Shown: positions 1 to 10,584 of the stretch, one piece after another
How positions within the stretch are numbered: the first letter of the stretch is position 1
Layout of the letters: every line of letters starts with the position of its first letter
Source of the DNA: Platerodrilus igneus
Lineage: Eukaryota > Arthropoda > Insecta > Coleoptera > Lycidae
Direction: 5' to 3'
Length of the DNA: 64,000 nucleotides
Assembly (NCBI GenBank): GCA_036346225.1
Contig: JARFIW010001109.1
Location: forward strand, 2,526,501 to 2,590,500
The notes under the pieces: generated by a model
Told to the model about the DNA's origin: nothing
Databases searched by the model: none
What the model saw: only the letters and a program-made list of their open reading frames with translations
Made by a program: the position numbers and the translations under genes

Positions 1-5
1 TGGTC

Positions 6-7
<2 letters not shown>

Positions 8-45
<38 letters not shown>
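8..45. repeat. (AT)n microsatellite
   Basis: Uninterrupted AT dinucleotide run. It directly precedes the 2-kb LTR-like unit at 46, just as the tract at 50797-50842 precedes the second copy of that unit. Confidence 0.95.
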
Positions 46-46
<1 letters not shown>

Positions 47-2080
47 TATATTGCCGTGGAATGCCTGTATGAATCGTGCCTCACGAATTGGGCGTCATAA
101 ATTGCCGTGGAACTTTTATAAAACCTCACCTCAGTCCAAAAAAAACATTTGCGCATTTATTAATTTACCAAAAAGAAAAATTTCACAAACAGAAAAATTA
201 AAAAAAAAACATCTTACCCAGATTCTGCTTCCATCGACTTAATTCTTCAACCGCTTCCCTGGTTAGCTCAGTTGGACCTCCTCTTGGATACCTAGATTTA
301 CTATCATGCTCTTTATCGTTCACGCACACTCTCAATAAAACCACAAAATAATACAACAATCATACAATATCTATTTACCATTATTTACAAATAATAATTC
401 AAGATTATTTACATTTCATTGCTCAAGTTACACCTCAATAAATTCTGTCTTTGTAAAGTCCAAGATTTTAAATTGAAATATCAAACACATTGAATGTAAC
501 AGGAGTAAATGGGCCCTGAATAATACCTTTTTTTTTAATTATAATTATTTCTACTTAGTACACTCTGGAGTATTGTGAGCTCATGATAACCCAGTTTATC
601 TTATTAATGTATGCTTTTTAACTTTGCATACTCTTACTGCAAACACAAAAAAAAACCATGTACTCTTAACAATTAAATTTTAAGTTCATGAAGAATGTTA
701 ATAAGCTTTATATACACCTTTCAATTTATATTCAAATACCATAATAAAAGTTAGTTATACGTATTTTTTTCAATACGCAAAATAAAGCAAAATACCATCA
801 AAGTTCATTCTCACACGTCACAATAACTTTCATAGTTTATATAAAAAAACAGCAAATTCTAATGCGTTACCTAGAATTTCTTGAAGATCCCCACTCCGTT
901 GACGATGAAGTTAAGTTTCCTGTACCCTCGGTCTCGGATCAGCTCTGCTTGCCGCCTCCAGCTATTTACAGATGAACACCATCTAAGTTGTGCTGCATGC
1001 TATTCATTCAAGATTCATCCAAATCCAAATCCATTACACTTTTCCATTATTGCATAATTTAATTTACGTTACTTTACTTTACTTTACGAGCTTGTTCAAA
1101 TCTCTGTTGCACCCCAATTAAAATAAACTCGACACTTATCGCGTTTCAAACTATGAGGCCCACAATCTAACACTACTATTTAATTTAAAATTTAAATACT
1201 TACAAGCTCGTTAGTAAATTTCTGTACGTAGTACGCGCTGCCAATTTAACGAAGTCAAAGAGCGAAGTTACAAGAGAGCGATGCTAATTCTCTTAGAGTA
1301 TTTATACAATTCTGAGTGTAACCTCTCCAGACCCTCCTAACGCGAAACATTTAATTAAACTAATTCGTTCTTCAAATTTTGGTGTAACCGTTTTCAAAAT
1401 CTTAGAAATTTAGCTCGTTGATACGATATTTTCCGAAAAACTCGCATTAAATTTCCCCGTGTTTGTCTGTTGTACAACTAAATATTTAGACCAATCATAT
1501 ATTTTAGTGACGTTTTGAAACTCCGCCTGTATTAACTCTATTCCTCTCTTATGCATATTCTATGTTTCCTTCTAACCTTGTTTGAGTGGTAGAAAATCGA
1601 CATTACTGTCTGCGTGCTATTTAATCCATGTGGACTGAATACATGCGTTTCGCAGTGAACTGCTATTAAGCCTGTCTCATTCCGACGCATATCATTGATT
1701 GTCCATCCTCTCTGCGCTTTAAGGGAACTTTTGGTTAGCATTTATGCGAACCGTTCGACCGTTTAACCAATATTCTTTGAAACTTGCTTGTTATCTATAA
1801 AATTAAGGGAAACATGACGTTTCCTAAGCATGCACGTGTTCAATTAACGATCGTTTTAAAATAACATTTCTAGGAGTTGGTTTTTCAAGATATTTCATAT
1901 ATTCGACGTGTTTGTTTGTTAGTAAAGCGTTTCGAACTTGGAATTATGGATTTTTCACGCTCTTATGCGGTTTAGACGTTATATTCCTTTGAATTAAACT
2001 CAATTAAATTAAATAATAATTTCTATTAGCTTATACACTTGATTTTCTTTACGAACCTATTAAATTTTAATCTCTACTTG
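46..2080 (-). mobile_element. 2-kb LTR-like unit, copy A
   Basis: This stretch has no convincing ORF but aligns by eye, in the same order and orientation, with 50843-52707 over about 2 kb with substitutions and indels. Shared landmarks are the phrase around 250-300 (CTTCCCTGGTTAGCTCAG and copy-B equivalent), AAATAATACAACAATCATAC at about 345, and GGAGTAAATGGGCCC at about 502. Read on the minus strand, both copies have a TATA-type box (TATAAAT, here at 1306-1300), and about 430 bases further on a splice-donor-like site (TAGGTAACG, here near 871). That arrangement resembles a long LTR with promoter and leader. I see no coding capacity and cannot name the family. It could also be a long non-autonomous repeat. 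Confidence 0.55.
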
Positions 2081-2220
2081 TAAAATTTTGGTAATACTTG
2101 TTACTTTAAATTAAATGAATGAAATAAATTTCGCACGTAAATTATATTTGTTTTCTCTATACAGTGTGTTTGAAATTGCATTATTTATAATCAAATTTAA
2201 CCATTTAAAACCACTACATA

Positions 2221-2286
2221 ATATATATACGTGTGGGTGTGGGTGCGTGCATGCGTACGTACGTTCGTGCGTGCGTGTGTGTATAT
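2221..2286. repeat. GT/GC-rich simple repeat
   Basis: Alternating purine-pyrimidine low-complexity run of GTGGGTGT, GCGTGCAT and ACGT units, possibly prone to Z-DNA. The rest of 2080-2900 shows nothing I can support as a gene. Confidence 0.7.
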
Positions 2287-2929
2287 TGCTGTGAAAGAAC
2301 TAATTGCCCGCTAGTTCTCTGAATTAATGAATTCTGAGTTTCTAGAATTAATGAAACCACTGGGGTCATTTAAATATAATCATAGGAAATAATTCTCTTA
2401 CAAACAAACTTTAAAATACAGAATAATGCATCCATAACAACTATCTCTTACTAACAATATCTTAAATACAAAATTGATGATTGGAAATAACTTCCTCACA
2501 ACACATATTATATATACTAAAAATGTAGTCCAGAACATCTCCTTCTCTCACTTATTCTAAACAAATCTTAAACACATAATTATCATTCCTTAACAACTTT
2601 ATAATTAAATCATTCTTATAATTAATATGTACACCAGTTTCCTTTCGAAGTCATCTAATTTAATATCATTACTATAATAACTGCGTTAAACGTAGTTGAA
2701 TTCCGTTATGTTCAATTTTTACCTTATATGATCTTACATTCACGGGTTTCTTACATAACCGTCGACGCGGTATATGCGACACAACGGCAGTTGGTAACGC
2801 TAATCTATAATACAGAAGATAGCGCGCCCATCTGTCAATGACGTCACACAATATGCAAATTATTACACGTAATGACGAAATATTCAAAATTCATAAAATT
2901 GGGTATAAACACATAGTAGTCACATGAAT

Positions 2930-3434
2930 AGGTACAGTTTCCTACAGAGTCACTTCCTTCCGGGTTGCTCGTAGCTCCCTTCCGGATTATTTACAGATGG
3001 TGCGCATAGCGTCCTTCGGAATTGCTCCAGCTAGCTATCTCAGGGCTCCCTTCCGGATAAAGATGGTGCTCCTGCGTGGACTGCGGTTCGGCCAGGTTGC
3101 TTTCCAAATTTATCTTCTTTCTATATGTAGCGGAACGATAAGGAACGGGTTTACAAAAAACGATAATCAAAAAAAGGCAAAGGAAATCTACATAATAAAA
3201 AATAAAGATACGATACCAGACCCAACACCACTCTTGTCGATGTTCAAAGCAAAAAGCCACGTTTCAGCGTCTCCCGGAAACTCCCCACTTTTTCTCTTAC
3301 ACGCGTCAGCGCGAAGTTCGTCCAACGCACTTCTGACGTGACGGAAATACGCGCAACCTGTCTTTCAAATTTATGGCGCGAAACTCCCGCACTTATTTAA
3401 AAATGTCTAGTGCCAAATTTTTGGCACGTAACAA
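2930..3434 (-). mobile_element. Solo LTR, TGTTACGTGCC family, copy A
   Basis: Read on the minus strand from 3434, the sequence begins TGTTACGTGCCAA and continues with the same ordered landmarks as the plus-strand copy at 18172: GTTTCGCGCCATA, a CGTCACGTCA-type motif, GTTGGACGAA, GTGGGGAG, GGCTTTTTGC and ATAAATTTGG (polyadenylation-like). At its far end, 2950-3060, a CCGGAAGGGAGC motif occurs three times. The short ORFs on both strands here (2991-3260 and 2997-3341) overlap each other and look like chance frames inside the LTR. The inner boundary is approximate. No primer binding site or pol gene flanks it, so it is probably a solo LTR. Confidence 0.6.
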
Positions 3435-4190
3435 TGACAAAACCCATGCATAGGTTTGCCAAAAACCTTCAAATTAAATTAAATTGACATTTATATACAA
3501 ACCTTACTATGAAATTAAAACTAATAAATGAATGAGTTTTTAGAAAATTTCTTAAATTATCTAAATAAATTTATTTAAATTTTACCGTTACAGATGTTCC
3601 CATAGAGTAAATATTCTAAAATCAAGTTTTATTTTGTTTGTGGTTTAAATTAACATGGCAAATACACGAATAAGCAAGGCATAAAACGCGAAGAAACAGA
3701 AAGAAAACTATGAAAGTGTAAGAAATAAATTTAAAATGTCAAAGTCACAGATGTCAATTGACATTTAACAGCAAATTATCTACGCCACTGAAATGTTGTA
3801 CGAACACGCCTATTTATAAATAATGGACTAATCTGACACCCTTTTTGGCCGTGTGCGCATGATGACGTACAGGCTCTTCTTAAATAAATTCAACTCTACA
3901 TTAAAAATTTTCTGTAAATAATTGAAAATAATCAGGCTTATATCGAACCGAATAAGAAACAGTAAATTGAAGTTCGTTTGGTATACCTGTAAGTGGATGA
4001 AATAGTCTCTGAATAAAATAAAATAGCGAAATTGAACTAAACTGTATTTTCTATCATATCTTTTGTTAGAGATGTGGAAGAAATGTATTGTGAGTTTAAT
4101 GAATTAAATGAACTTAGATATAAGATTAGAAACAATTAAAAGTTTTATAAAAGCAAGTTTGCCATAGTTGAGTTCTTCCAATGCCTTGCA
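3435..4190. other. Intergenic or intronic, nothing recognised
   Basis: AT-rich DNA with no ORF or repeat I can identify. It lies downstream of the second SRD5A3-like exon on the minus strand, so it may be intron. I searched it by eye for the next expected exon of that gene and did not find it. Confidence 0.4.
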
Positions 4191-4269
4191 CTTTATTTGA
4201 CATTTTTAAATATTACTTCAATCCTAACAAAAATTTTCAAGCTGTCGGAAGTTAAGAATTTATACGTAC

Positions 4270-5027
4270 CTTTGTCTCCTTTTCTTAAATTGGCTAATAT
4301 GATAGCAGCTGTATGTTGGTGGTAGCTACACCAAATAAATACCACAATAGCACCTAGTTGAATGTAAGTTAAATCCAACCAATGAACAGTAATTTCCTGC
4401 ACTAAAACATATCGTACAAATAGAAGTTCAGAATTAATATTATCATTTACTTGAACTTTCTGCAAATTTTGGAGCTTCCCCAAGAATAGCTACAACTATT
4501 CCTGCATAATGAAAATACCCTAATAAATAATACATTATGTTCATTCTACCATTCTTTGAAAATACAGATATGTATAAAGTTTCGTAGCTTCGCCTATAGC
4601 CGTGCAGCGTCAGTAATAAAGTTGCTAGTAGAACCGATATACCGTTAACTGCAAATTTGTGATTAAGTGCACAACATAAACCCTTAAACTTACCCTTTAC
4701 TTTTCTGTTGGTTCCTCCTACAAAGTTCAAAATATCAATAATGATTAAAGGAATTGAAACATTGAAAAAATACACTGAAAGAACCAGCACCAATGATAAG
4801 CTAAAAAGGACAGACGAGTAAACGTAGTAATGTCTAAACCAGGATTTAGGCACTTCTATCTTCTTAATTAAGGGATTTCTTCCTTCATGCGCAAGTTTTC
4901 CATATCGAAATATTTGTGGTATCCAAGAAGGTAAGTATTTTTCATACGAATTAATTAAAGTTCCACCTACTATTATATATAAGGTCCAAAGAGAAAACAT
5001 GATCTGGTTATAGTTTAGCCCATTCAT
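4270..5027 (-). CDS. SRD5A3: Polyprenol reductase (SRD5A3-like), first two exons
   Basis: Exon 1 is 5027-4451, a 49-base intron is 4450-4402 (GTAAAT...TTTTAG), and exon 2 is 4401-4270, followed by the donor GTACGT. Joining across the intron keeps the frame and creates a Met-Gln pair that the family has at this point. Recognisable segments are FRYGK near residue 40, PKSWFRHYYVYS near 60, RRSYETLYISVFS near 145, and HQHTAAIILANLRKG in exon 2. Several hydrophobic membrane spans alternate with these. The family reduces polyprenol to dolichol in the ER membrane for N-glycosylation. The catalytic C-terminal third, expected in later exons, is not seen between 4269 and 3435 and may lie beyond the left edge or be lost. 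No in-frame stop interrupts the two exons, so this could be a live host gene. Confidence 0.75.
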
Positions 5028-5824
5028 GATAATTGTTTGCTGATTAGCTTGCTTCGAAGTACTGCTTAATTTGAAGTGAGTAGACTACCCGGAAGCGTTC
5101 TTCCGCTATTGGATTGGCCGATTGAGCGATGGGTTACAACGCTTGGTTAAGTAACGAGCCTATTAAGTGTCTAGTTTGACCGATGCAGGGACCTTCAAAA
5201 ATGCAGCACCAACTTGTCTAACGATTAATACTTCGGTCTATGTGTTGTAAATATTACAATTTAAACGAGTCTAGGCATGTATGTGTACCACGTGCACTTA
5301 CAACACCTATCTGGAAACAACAAATCCACTGTATAAGTGTACCGGAATATCAGATACGTTGTAACTTATTAAAGTAATTTATTATCGGATGCTCTTTTTT
5401 GATATCTTTAATACTAATTAATTTAGTAATAATTCTGCAGTATTTAAAGTGAATGAGTCATTTTATACATACAATTTTACTGGTATAAATTTAAATCGAA
5501 ACCTCTTGGTGATTGTATATCTAATCCGCAACTGCTACTACGCTAATTTAGGTACGCTTACACTACAATCCGCTCAAATTTACCGGCTATATAAACATGA
5601 CATTCTTGTAACTTTAACTAGTAATTATTATTAAATATATCTAAAACATTATCATACAACATTTATGGCTTAGAATAACTCACTAAACTTCAACTTATAT
5701 TATTTATTGGAACATACATAAACATATAAAATTCAAAATCAGAAAAGTTCAAATTTAAGTACGTTCCTTGCAAATATGTCTTGAACATTGTAAACAAACA
5801 AATTACCTCAAATTCTACAGCAAT
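5028..5824. other. Upstream region of SRD5A3-like gene
   Basis: This is the presumed promoter side of the reductase gene. Only short ORFs with no recognisable content occur (5449-5634 plus, 5690-5872 minus). No TATA box stands out next to 5027. Confidence 0.35.
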
Positions 5825-5874
5825 GCGATGAGTAGGGCATTTTGGATGTATTTGGCGCAGCGCCACCGCCACCG

Positions 5875-6040
5875 CGCCACTAATCGTTTTTGAATAGGTT
5901 TTCTTAATAAATCACAATAGCACTAACCGTTTTTAATTGGTTTTATCATTAAAAACCCATTAGCACTATTCGTTTTTTAATGGGTTTTCTCATTCAAACG
6001 CATTAGACCAATCGTTTTTTAATGGAAAAACTCATTAATG
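5875..6040. repeat. Subterminal near-palindromic tandem units
   Basis: Three imperfect units of about 42 bases, each built around CGTTTTTTAATGGGTTTT and its complement AAAACCCATTA. Neighbouring units can therefore fold on one another. The matching array in the other arm is at about 14650-14760. A role as a transposase or replication-protein binding array is inference only. Confidence 0.6.
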
Positions 6041-7139
6041 ATGTTGTCATTTTTCCTTACGTCACATCTGTCATTACCGCTACTGCCATCTAACCTAGGT
6101 TAGAGTTTTCTTCGACTATCCATATGCACCTTATCCAGAAATTCCCGTGCAATCTAACACTGTTTGAATTTTTAAAATCGAACTACCCTTTACAAAGTTA
6201 GACCCTGTTAAAGCCTCACACTTTTAAATTTTTTGTTTATTTAATTTTAATTCGTTTTTGTTTATTTAATTTTAACCCGATCTTTAAATCCTTTTCGGTC
6301 ACCAGATTTTGTAAATCAATTTAAACTTTTTGAAGGGAAACTTAATAAAACACTTTAAATTTTTACTAAGAGTATATCATGCTATTGTCTACAGGATAGT
6401 TACTAATAAAGCAATTTAATTTTAAACAACTTCTACGTCATACTCTTGGAAATGGCAGACTTGTATATTTTCTAATTGAATCACTGAGCAAAAGTACATT
6501 CTTAGTGTTATTAAATTTAACCGTTAGGTTCAGATTTTACGAGCGCGGTTAATTATTATTTAAAATCTAATTTGTTTTAAATAAAGAACTCGAATACTTG
6601 ACTAGATTCAATGATTCACTCATTGCCGACTCATTAGTTTGAACAATTTGTATATCATTTGTTAAACGCAAGCCTATTAATGTTGTTCACTAACCTAGGA
6701 ATATTTATTCATACGAGGTCAGTCGATTTTTTTGAATGTGAAATTTTCGTTTACACTAATTCAAGTAATGTTTAATTGTATTTACCAGAAGCCTATTAAT
6801 GTTGTTTACTAACCTAGGAATATTTATTCATACGAGGTCAGTCGATTTCTTTGAATGTGAAATTTTCGTTTACACTAATTCAAGTAATGTTTAATTGTAT
6901 TTACCAAAATTAAAAATTGCCGTCGGCCTTACTGCTCATTTTGAAAAAATTCCCGTACAACTTTCCATAGATACTATTAACCGCTTAATCACTCCAGGCA
7001 GCAATTATCGGCTACAGTTTCAGTATATAGTCAAAGAAGAACACGTGTTGTACCTATAATTTCTGCTCATCTACATTTAACTCCATCTTTAAAACCTCCT
7101 TCGAACATTTACTTTAATCTAGACAATAAAAAAACTTAG

Positions 7140-7529
7140 GAGTGCTACCACTTTAAACCTATGAATAAAAAACAAGATAGTTTAATACGTTTGAACCCTT
7201 CCTTCATTCGTCATATTTTCACATACATTTTTTATATCACCTACAAATTTTTCGTAAAATTGTATGATTCTAAATTCCTATTGAAAATTGCAAAACTCTC
7301 TCCATTTAAAGTACTCCATTTTTATAGCATAATTTTGGCATATTCTACTATTGCAAATAATTTGTATGACTGATTGCAGACCACCGTATAAATCAAAACC
7401 AACTTCCACGTTATGGTGGTGAAAATTTGTTGTAAATTGACCTAGCGCATAGGTGATCTTACCTTCTAGTTTGTCGATACCTAATGACATTCTTACATCA
7501 CTTGTAACATCAGCACCAGAAAAATCCAT
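7140..7529 (-). pseudogene. Terminal-repeat gene, left copy (truncated)
   Basis: The frame starts with ATG at 7529-7527 (MDFSGADVTSDV) and reads about 83 residues, including HHHNVEVGFDLYGG and MEYFKWREFCNF, to a stop after CNFQ. Beyond the stop, the residues that follow in the right copy (EFRII, then FYEKFVGD) are still visible, but the 282 bases between them are gone. The gene lies wholly inside the terminal repeat, so the element carries it twice. I do not recognise the family with confidence. The C-terminal part of the right copy has a faint resemblance to PC4-type DNA-binding domains. Upstream, the sequence toward 7650 is AT-rich without a clear TATA box. Confidence 0.6.
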
Positions 7530-8300
7530 CTTTAACCTGTAATTTTGATAAACTCGACGATACTTTGATAACTAATGCTCTGGAACATGGCTCCTTTGCC
7601 TTTTTATGTTGACAGCCGAGCGTGCGCAGCTCCTTATTATGTTAATTAGTGTTATATGCAAGTTTTGACTGGAAAAATTACGCTTATAATTGTTTTATAG
7701 TGGGTTTTACCTGTTTGTATTTAACCACCAACACCATTTTTAGAATTTTTATAAAAATTACTCTTAGCGGTATTTTTAATCTAACTCTGTCGTGTAAGAT
7801 ATCAATTATTATTGTATTTTCCTCAGGTTCTCAAATCGTTCAAAATTTTTTTCAAATCGAACTACTCCTTACTGATTTACAGATCAACCTTTACAAACCA
7901 TATGGTGTCCATCTTTAATCTATTTCTAAACAGTACAGCTCTTTTGAGATAAATCCTTCGTGTAACCTATCAAATTAGTATAGAATTTCCTGGGGTATCG
8001 AAATCAATTATCACGTTTTTTAAACTAGCTCCAACAAAGATCCACATAATGTTTTAATATTCAAAAACCTAACAGCAAAACACCTCTGCATTTTTTAAAT
8101 TTAGATTTAACTCAATATTAGAGTAAAACTCAAAAAATATTTATTAATCTTTATAAAAGTTCGCCTCTGTTTTCAACTTTAATCTCCTTTAAAGGTTTTT
8201 CGCATTTTTTTCCGCTATTCCTTGTGACTGGGAAGCGGTGATTTGCAAAGGCTCAAGCAATTGTTTATGAGCTTCTTTGAATTCTTGTTGAGAAGAAGCC

Positions 8301-9624
8301 TTTTTTTCAACCTCCGATCGCTCCGTGCAGACGCTATGCGGGTAGCAGAAAGCGGGCATGCGCTGTAGGCAACTGCGCAGCTCTTGCACTACACAATCCG
8401 CCATTGTTGACATTCAGGCGTCAGTCGGCGTTGTGCTACAGCCACGTAAACATGTCCGCTATTATTGATGCTCCCGCCAAGTGTGAAGTGCGAAATGTGA
8501 TTCGTTTTCTACAGACTGAAGGCCATAGTGCTGCAGAAATCCATCGAAGAATGAGTCGTGTGTATGGGGAAAACTTCATGAGTGATGGTGTTGTGCGTGA
8601 ATGGTGTCGAAAGTTTAAAGATGGCCGTAATGATGTGCACGATGAAGAGGGGCAAGAGTGCAAATCTGTCGTTTCAGATGACCTGGTTCAACGTGTTGAC
8701 AGAATGGTTAAAGAAAACAGCAGATTCGCCATTACTGCTTTGTCTACGGAATTTCCGGAAGTTTCAAGGTCTGTTTTGTACTCTATTGTTACTGATCGGT
8801 TAGGCTACAAACAACTTTGTGCATGTTGGGTCCCAAAAATGCTGACGGACGGCCACAAAACTCGACGAATGGCGTCAGCGTTGGAATTCCTTGAGCATTA
8901 TCATGATGAAGGAGACAACTTTTTGAAATCAATCGTAACTGGGGATGAAACCTGGATTCAATACGACACACCGGAAACGAAACGACAATCACAACAATGG
9001 ATGCATTCAACTTCACCAAACAAACCAAAGGAATTCAAACAAATCTTCAACAACAGAAAGACCCTGGCTACTGTGTTTTGGGACCAACAAGGTGTGTTGC
9101 TTGTGGAGTTTATGGAGCCCCGATCCACAATCACTTCAGCTGTTTATTGTGAAACTTTACGACGGTTGCATAGAGCCATTCAGAACAAACGAAGAGGAAA
9201 ACTGACCGCTGGAGTTGTTCTGATTCACGACAATGCCCGTCCACACACTGCTGGAGCAACTCAGCGGCTTCTCGAACAATTTAGATGGGACATTTTCGAT
9301 CATTCGCCATGCAGTCCTGACTTAGCACCAAGCGATTTTCATCTTTTTCCTGACCTGAAGACGTGGCTTGGTGGGAAGCGCTTTCAAACCAATGAGGACC
9401 TTCAAACCAACGTCAAGGACTACTTGAATTCATTGGCGGCAACTTTCTTTGAACAGGGTACTGAAAAGCTTGTCCACAGATATGACAAATGTCTTAATCT
9501 CTTCGGTGATTATGTCGAAAAGTAACCGTAAGTGTACCAGTCTTTTGGTAGTAAAATTTTTGTTTTATATAAACTTGTCTTTTATTTATAGCCTATCGGA
9601 GGTTGAAAAAAAATGGCCCTCGTA
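8301..9624 (+). mobile_element. Mariner (DD34D) element nested in the Polinton-like element
   Basis: The right terminal repeat read inward is TACGAGGGCCATTTTTTTTC, ending at TA 9623-9624. The left repeat begins at 8301 with the same TTTTTTTCAACCTCCGAT core, but the outer ten or so bases (TACGAGGGCC) are missing and replaced by flanking DNA. The two terminal cores match well (8301-8318 and 9595-9612). The element splits a minus-strand gene of the host Polinton, whose halves lie at 9620-9723 and 8190-8300. Because one end is clipped, the copy is probably immobile although its transposase is intact. Confidence 0.85.
8452..9525 (+). CDS. Mariner transposase, intact
   Basis: The frame of 357 residues begins at MSAIIDAPAKCEVRN. 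An in-frame upstream ATG at 8404 would add 16 residues that do not look like the family. Residues 1 to about 110 form the paired DNA-recognition helices. WVPKMLTD near residue 125 is the mariner linker signature. The catalytic triad is Asp165 (TGDETW), Asp260 (IHDNARPH) and Asp295 (SPDLAPSD), with 34 residues between the last two, i.e. DD34D. The C-terminus ends GDYVEK, usual for full-length copies. No stop or frameshift is present. The enzyme cuts and pastes elements with matching ends at TA sites, and could in principle act in trans. Terminal-repeat sequence suggests the irritans group, but that is inference. Confidence 0.9.
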   Translation: MSAIIDAPAKCEVRNVIRFLQTEGHSAAEIHRRMSRVYGENFMSDGVVREWCRKFKDGRNDVHDEEGQECKSVVSDDLVQRVDRMVKENSRFAITALSTEFPEVSRSVLYSIVTDRLGYKQLCACWVPKMLTDGHKTRRMASALEFLEHYHDEGDNFLKSIVTGDETWIQYDTPETKRQSQQWMHSTSPNKPKEFKQIFNNRKTLATVFWDQQGVLLVEFMEPRSTITSAVYCETLRRLHRAIQNKRRGKLTAGVVLIHDNARPHTAGATQRLLEQFRWDIFDHSPCSPDLAPSDFHLFPDLKTWLGGKRFQTNEDLQTNVKDYLNSLAATFFEQGTEKLVHRYDKCLNLFGDYVEK

Positions 9625-10317
9625 TATCCTTTTTTGCGTTCCACAAACTTCTTTCGTAGGGCATCTTGCATAAAATGAAGCTTACGTTTATTTGCAATAA
9701 AATCTTTAACGTCCGTCATCATGAAATTTCGGATTGGGGCTAACCATTAACGTCTTCTTCTATATTTATATACTTGCCGAAATTCTTCCGATACCGACTT
9801 TATCGATATCAAAATCTTTCACAATAGTTATAAAATTTTATTTTGAGTCACCCCCACCCAACACTGCAAGCACATTTCTTTTAAAAGGATTAAGTTACCA
9901 GTTGACGACGAGCCTGTACATCTTTATTATGCGGACGTGTTGGTTAAAAAATGAAGACGAAAATATATACAAGTCGGTTTATGGAGTAAAGTATAATGCC
10001 GAAACCGATACAAGGAGTTTGTGAAAAAGTGTATTGGAAACTAATCCGGAAAACAGTGATTTAGCCTTAAATAATAGCGTTTCGCTTGGCACTAGAGATC
10101 TAACAAGAGTTATAATTATTTTTAAAGTCCTTAGCATTTTCCTAAGGAATGTAATGAATTAGTTCACAGGATACATTCCCTACCTGTTATTTCGTGCGTG
10201 CACACAAATCGGGTACGATCGTTACATGTCCGAATAAGAGTAGCTCATATAAAAGGACTGTTCGCGTAGAAGTTATTATTTATCGATTGTACAATTTAAA
10301 GAGACGATTAAACAAAT

Positions 10318-10581
10318 ATGTATAAAGACTTTGGGGAGGTTATTCAAAAATTTCGCAATGCTCTCTCTACGAGCAAAAATGCAGAATGCGGGCAACGGTT
10401 TTCGATAGAAAAAGAAAAATGTCTTATGTGTCAGTCATGCGAGGAAGCAATACAGCACGGTACTGCTGTGTTAGAATTGCCCGAGGATTTGGATGATTTT
10501 ATGGAAGTATTCGAGGACATGGGGTTTATAAAACTGTTGGCAGATATTAAGATGGAATATATACTAAATTGTAAGTTTTAA
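10318..10581 (+). CDS. Small CxxC protein of the Polinton-like element
   Basis: An open frame of 87 residues starting MYKDFGEVIQKFRN. It has a cysteine cluster, Cys22 and then CLMCQSC at about residues 37-43, which could bind a metal, followed by an acidic tail (LELPEDLDDFMEVFEDMG). A TATA box (TATAAAA, 10249-10255) stands about 65 bases upstream of the start and an AATAAA lies near 10675 downstream, so it has the layout of a complete short transcription unit. It is divergent from the split minus-strand gene at 9723. I do not recognise the family. It is unbroken, unlike most neighbours, which hints at recent function or short length escaping mutation. Confidence 0.5.
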   Translation: MYKDFGEVIQKFRNALSTSKNAECGQRFSIEKEKCLMCQSCEEAIQHGTAVLELPEDLDDFMEVFEDMGFIKLLADIKMEYILNCKF

Positions 10582-10584
10582 AGT

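Larger units (their letters stand above)
5831..8150 (+). repeat. Left terminal inverted repeat
   Basis: Matches the reverse complement of 12412-14804 with scattered substitutions and indels. Two large differences are visible. The left arm lacks 282 bases that the right arm keeps (13262-13543), with AATT at both breakpoints. The left arm also carries a tandem duplication of about 119 bases (6670-6789 and 6790-6907) that is single in the right arm. The similarity stops abruptly at about 8150. Confidence 0.85.
8190..9723 (-). pseudogene. Polinton-internal gene split by the mariner
   Basis: On the minus strand an ATG at 9723 opens MMTDVKDFIANKRKL and continues through a basic helix-like stretch (DALRKKFVERKK) to the mariner end at about 9624. 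On the far side of the mariner, 8300-8190, the same strand reads ASSQQEFKEAHKQLLEPL, then SQSQGIAEKNAKNL. Both parts are charged, helical and Gln/Lys/Glu-rich, as one coiled-coil protein would be. A TATA-like TATATAAATA lies about 50 bases upstream of 9723. The downstream part has a one-base slip near 8190. Function is not recognised. That the halves belong together is inferred from strand, composition and position. Confidence 0.45.

Noticed and set aside
255..300. tRNA-like A box (GGTTAGCTCAGTTGG) in copy A of the 2-kb unit
   Set aside because: No B box or anticodon arm follows at tRNA spacing, and the copy-B equivalent (GGCTAGCTCAGCTG) is changed. It is part of the repeat, not a tRNA gene.
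2991..3341. Overlapping ORFs of 89 and 114 codons on opposite strands
   Set aside because: Both fall inside the TGTTACGTGCC LTR and neither is conserved in copies B or C.
7649..7918. 89-codon plus-strand ORF with a mirror-image relative at 12665-12871
   Set aside because: The repetition is explained by the inverted arms. The frame is AT-rich and hydrophobic with no domain and is shorter in the other arm.
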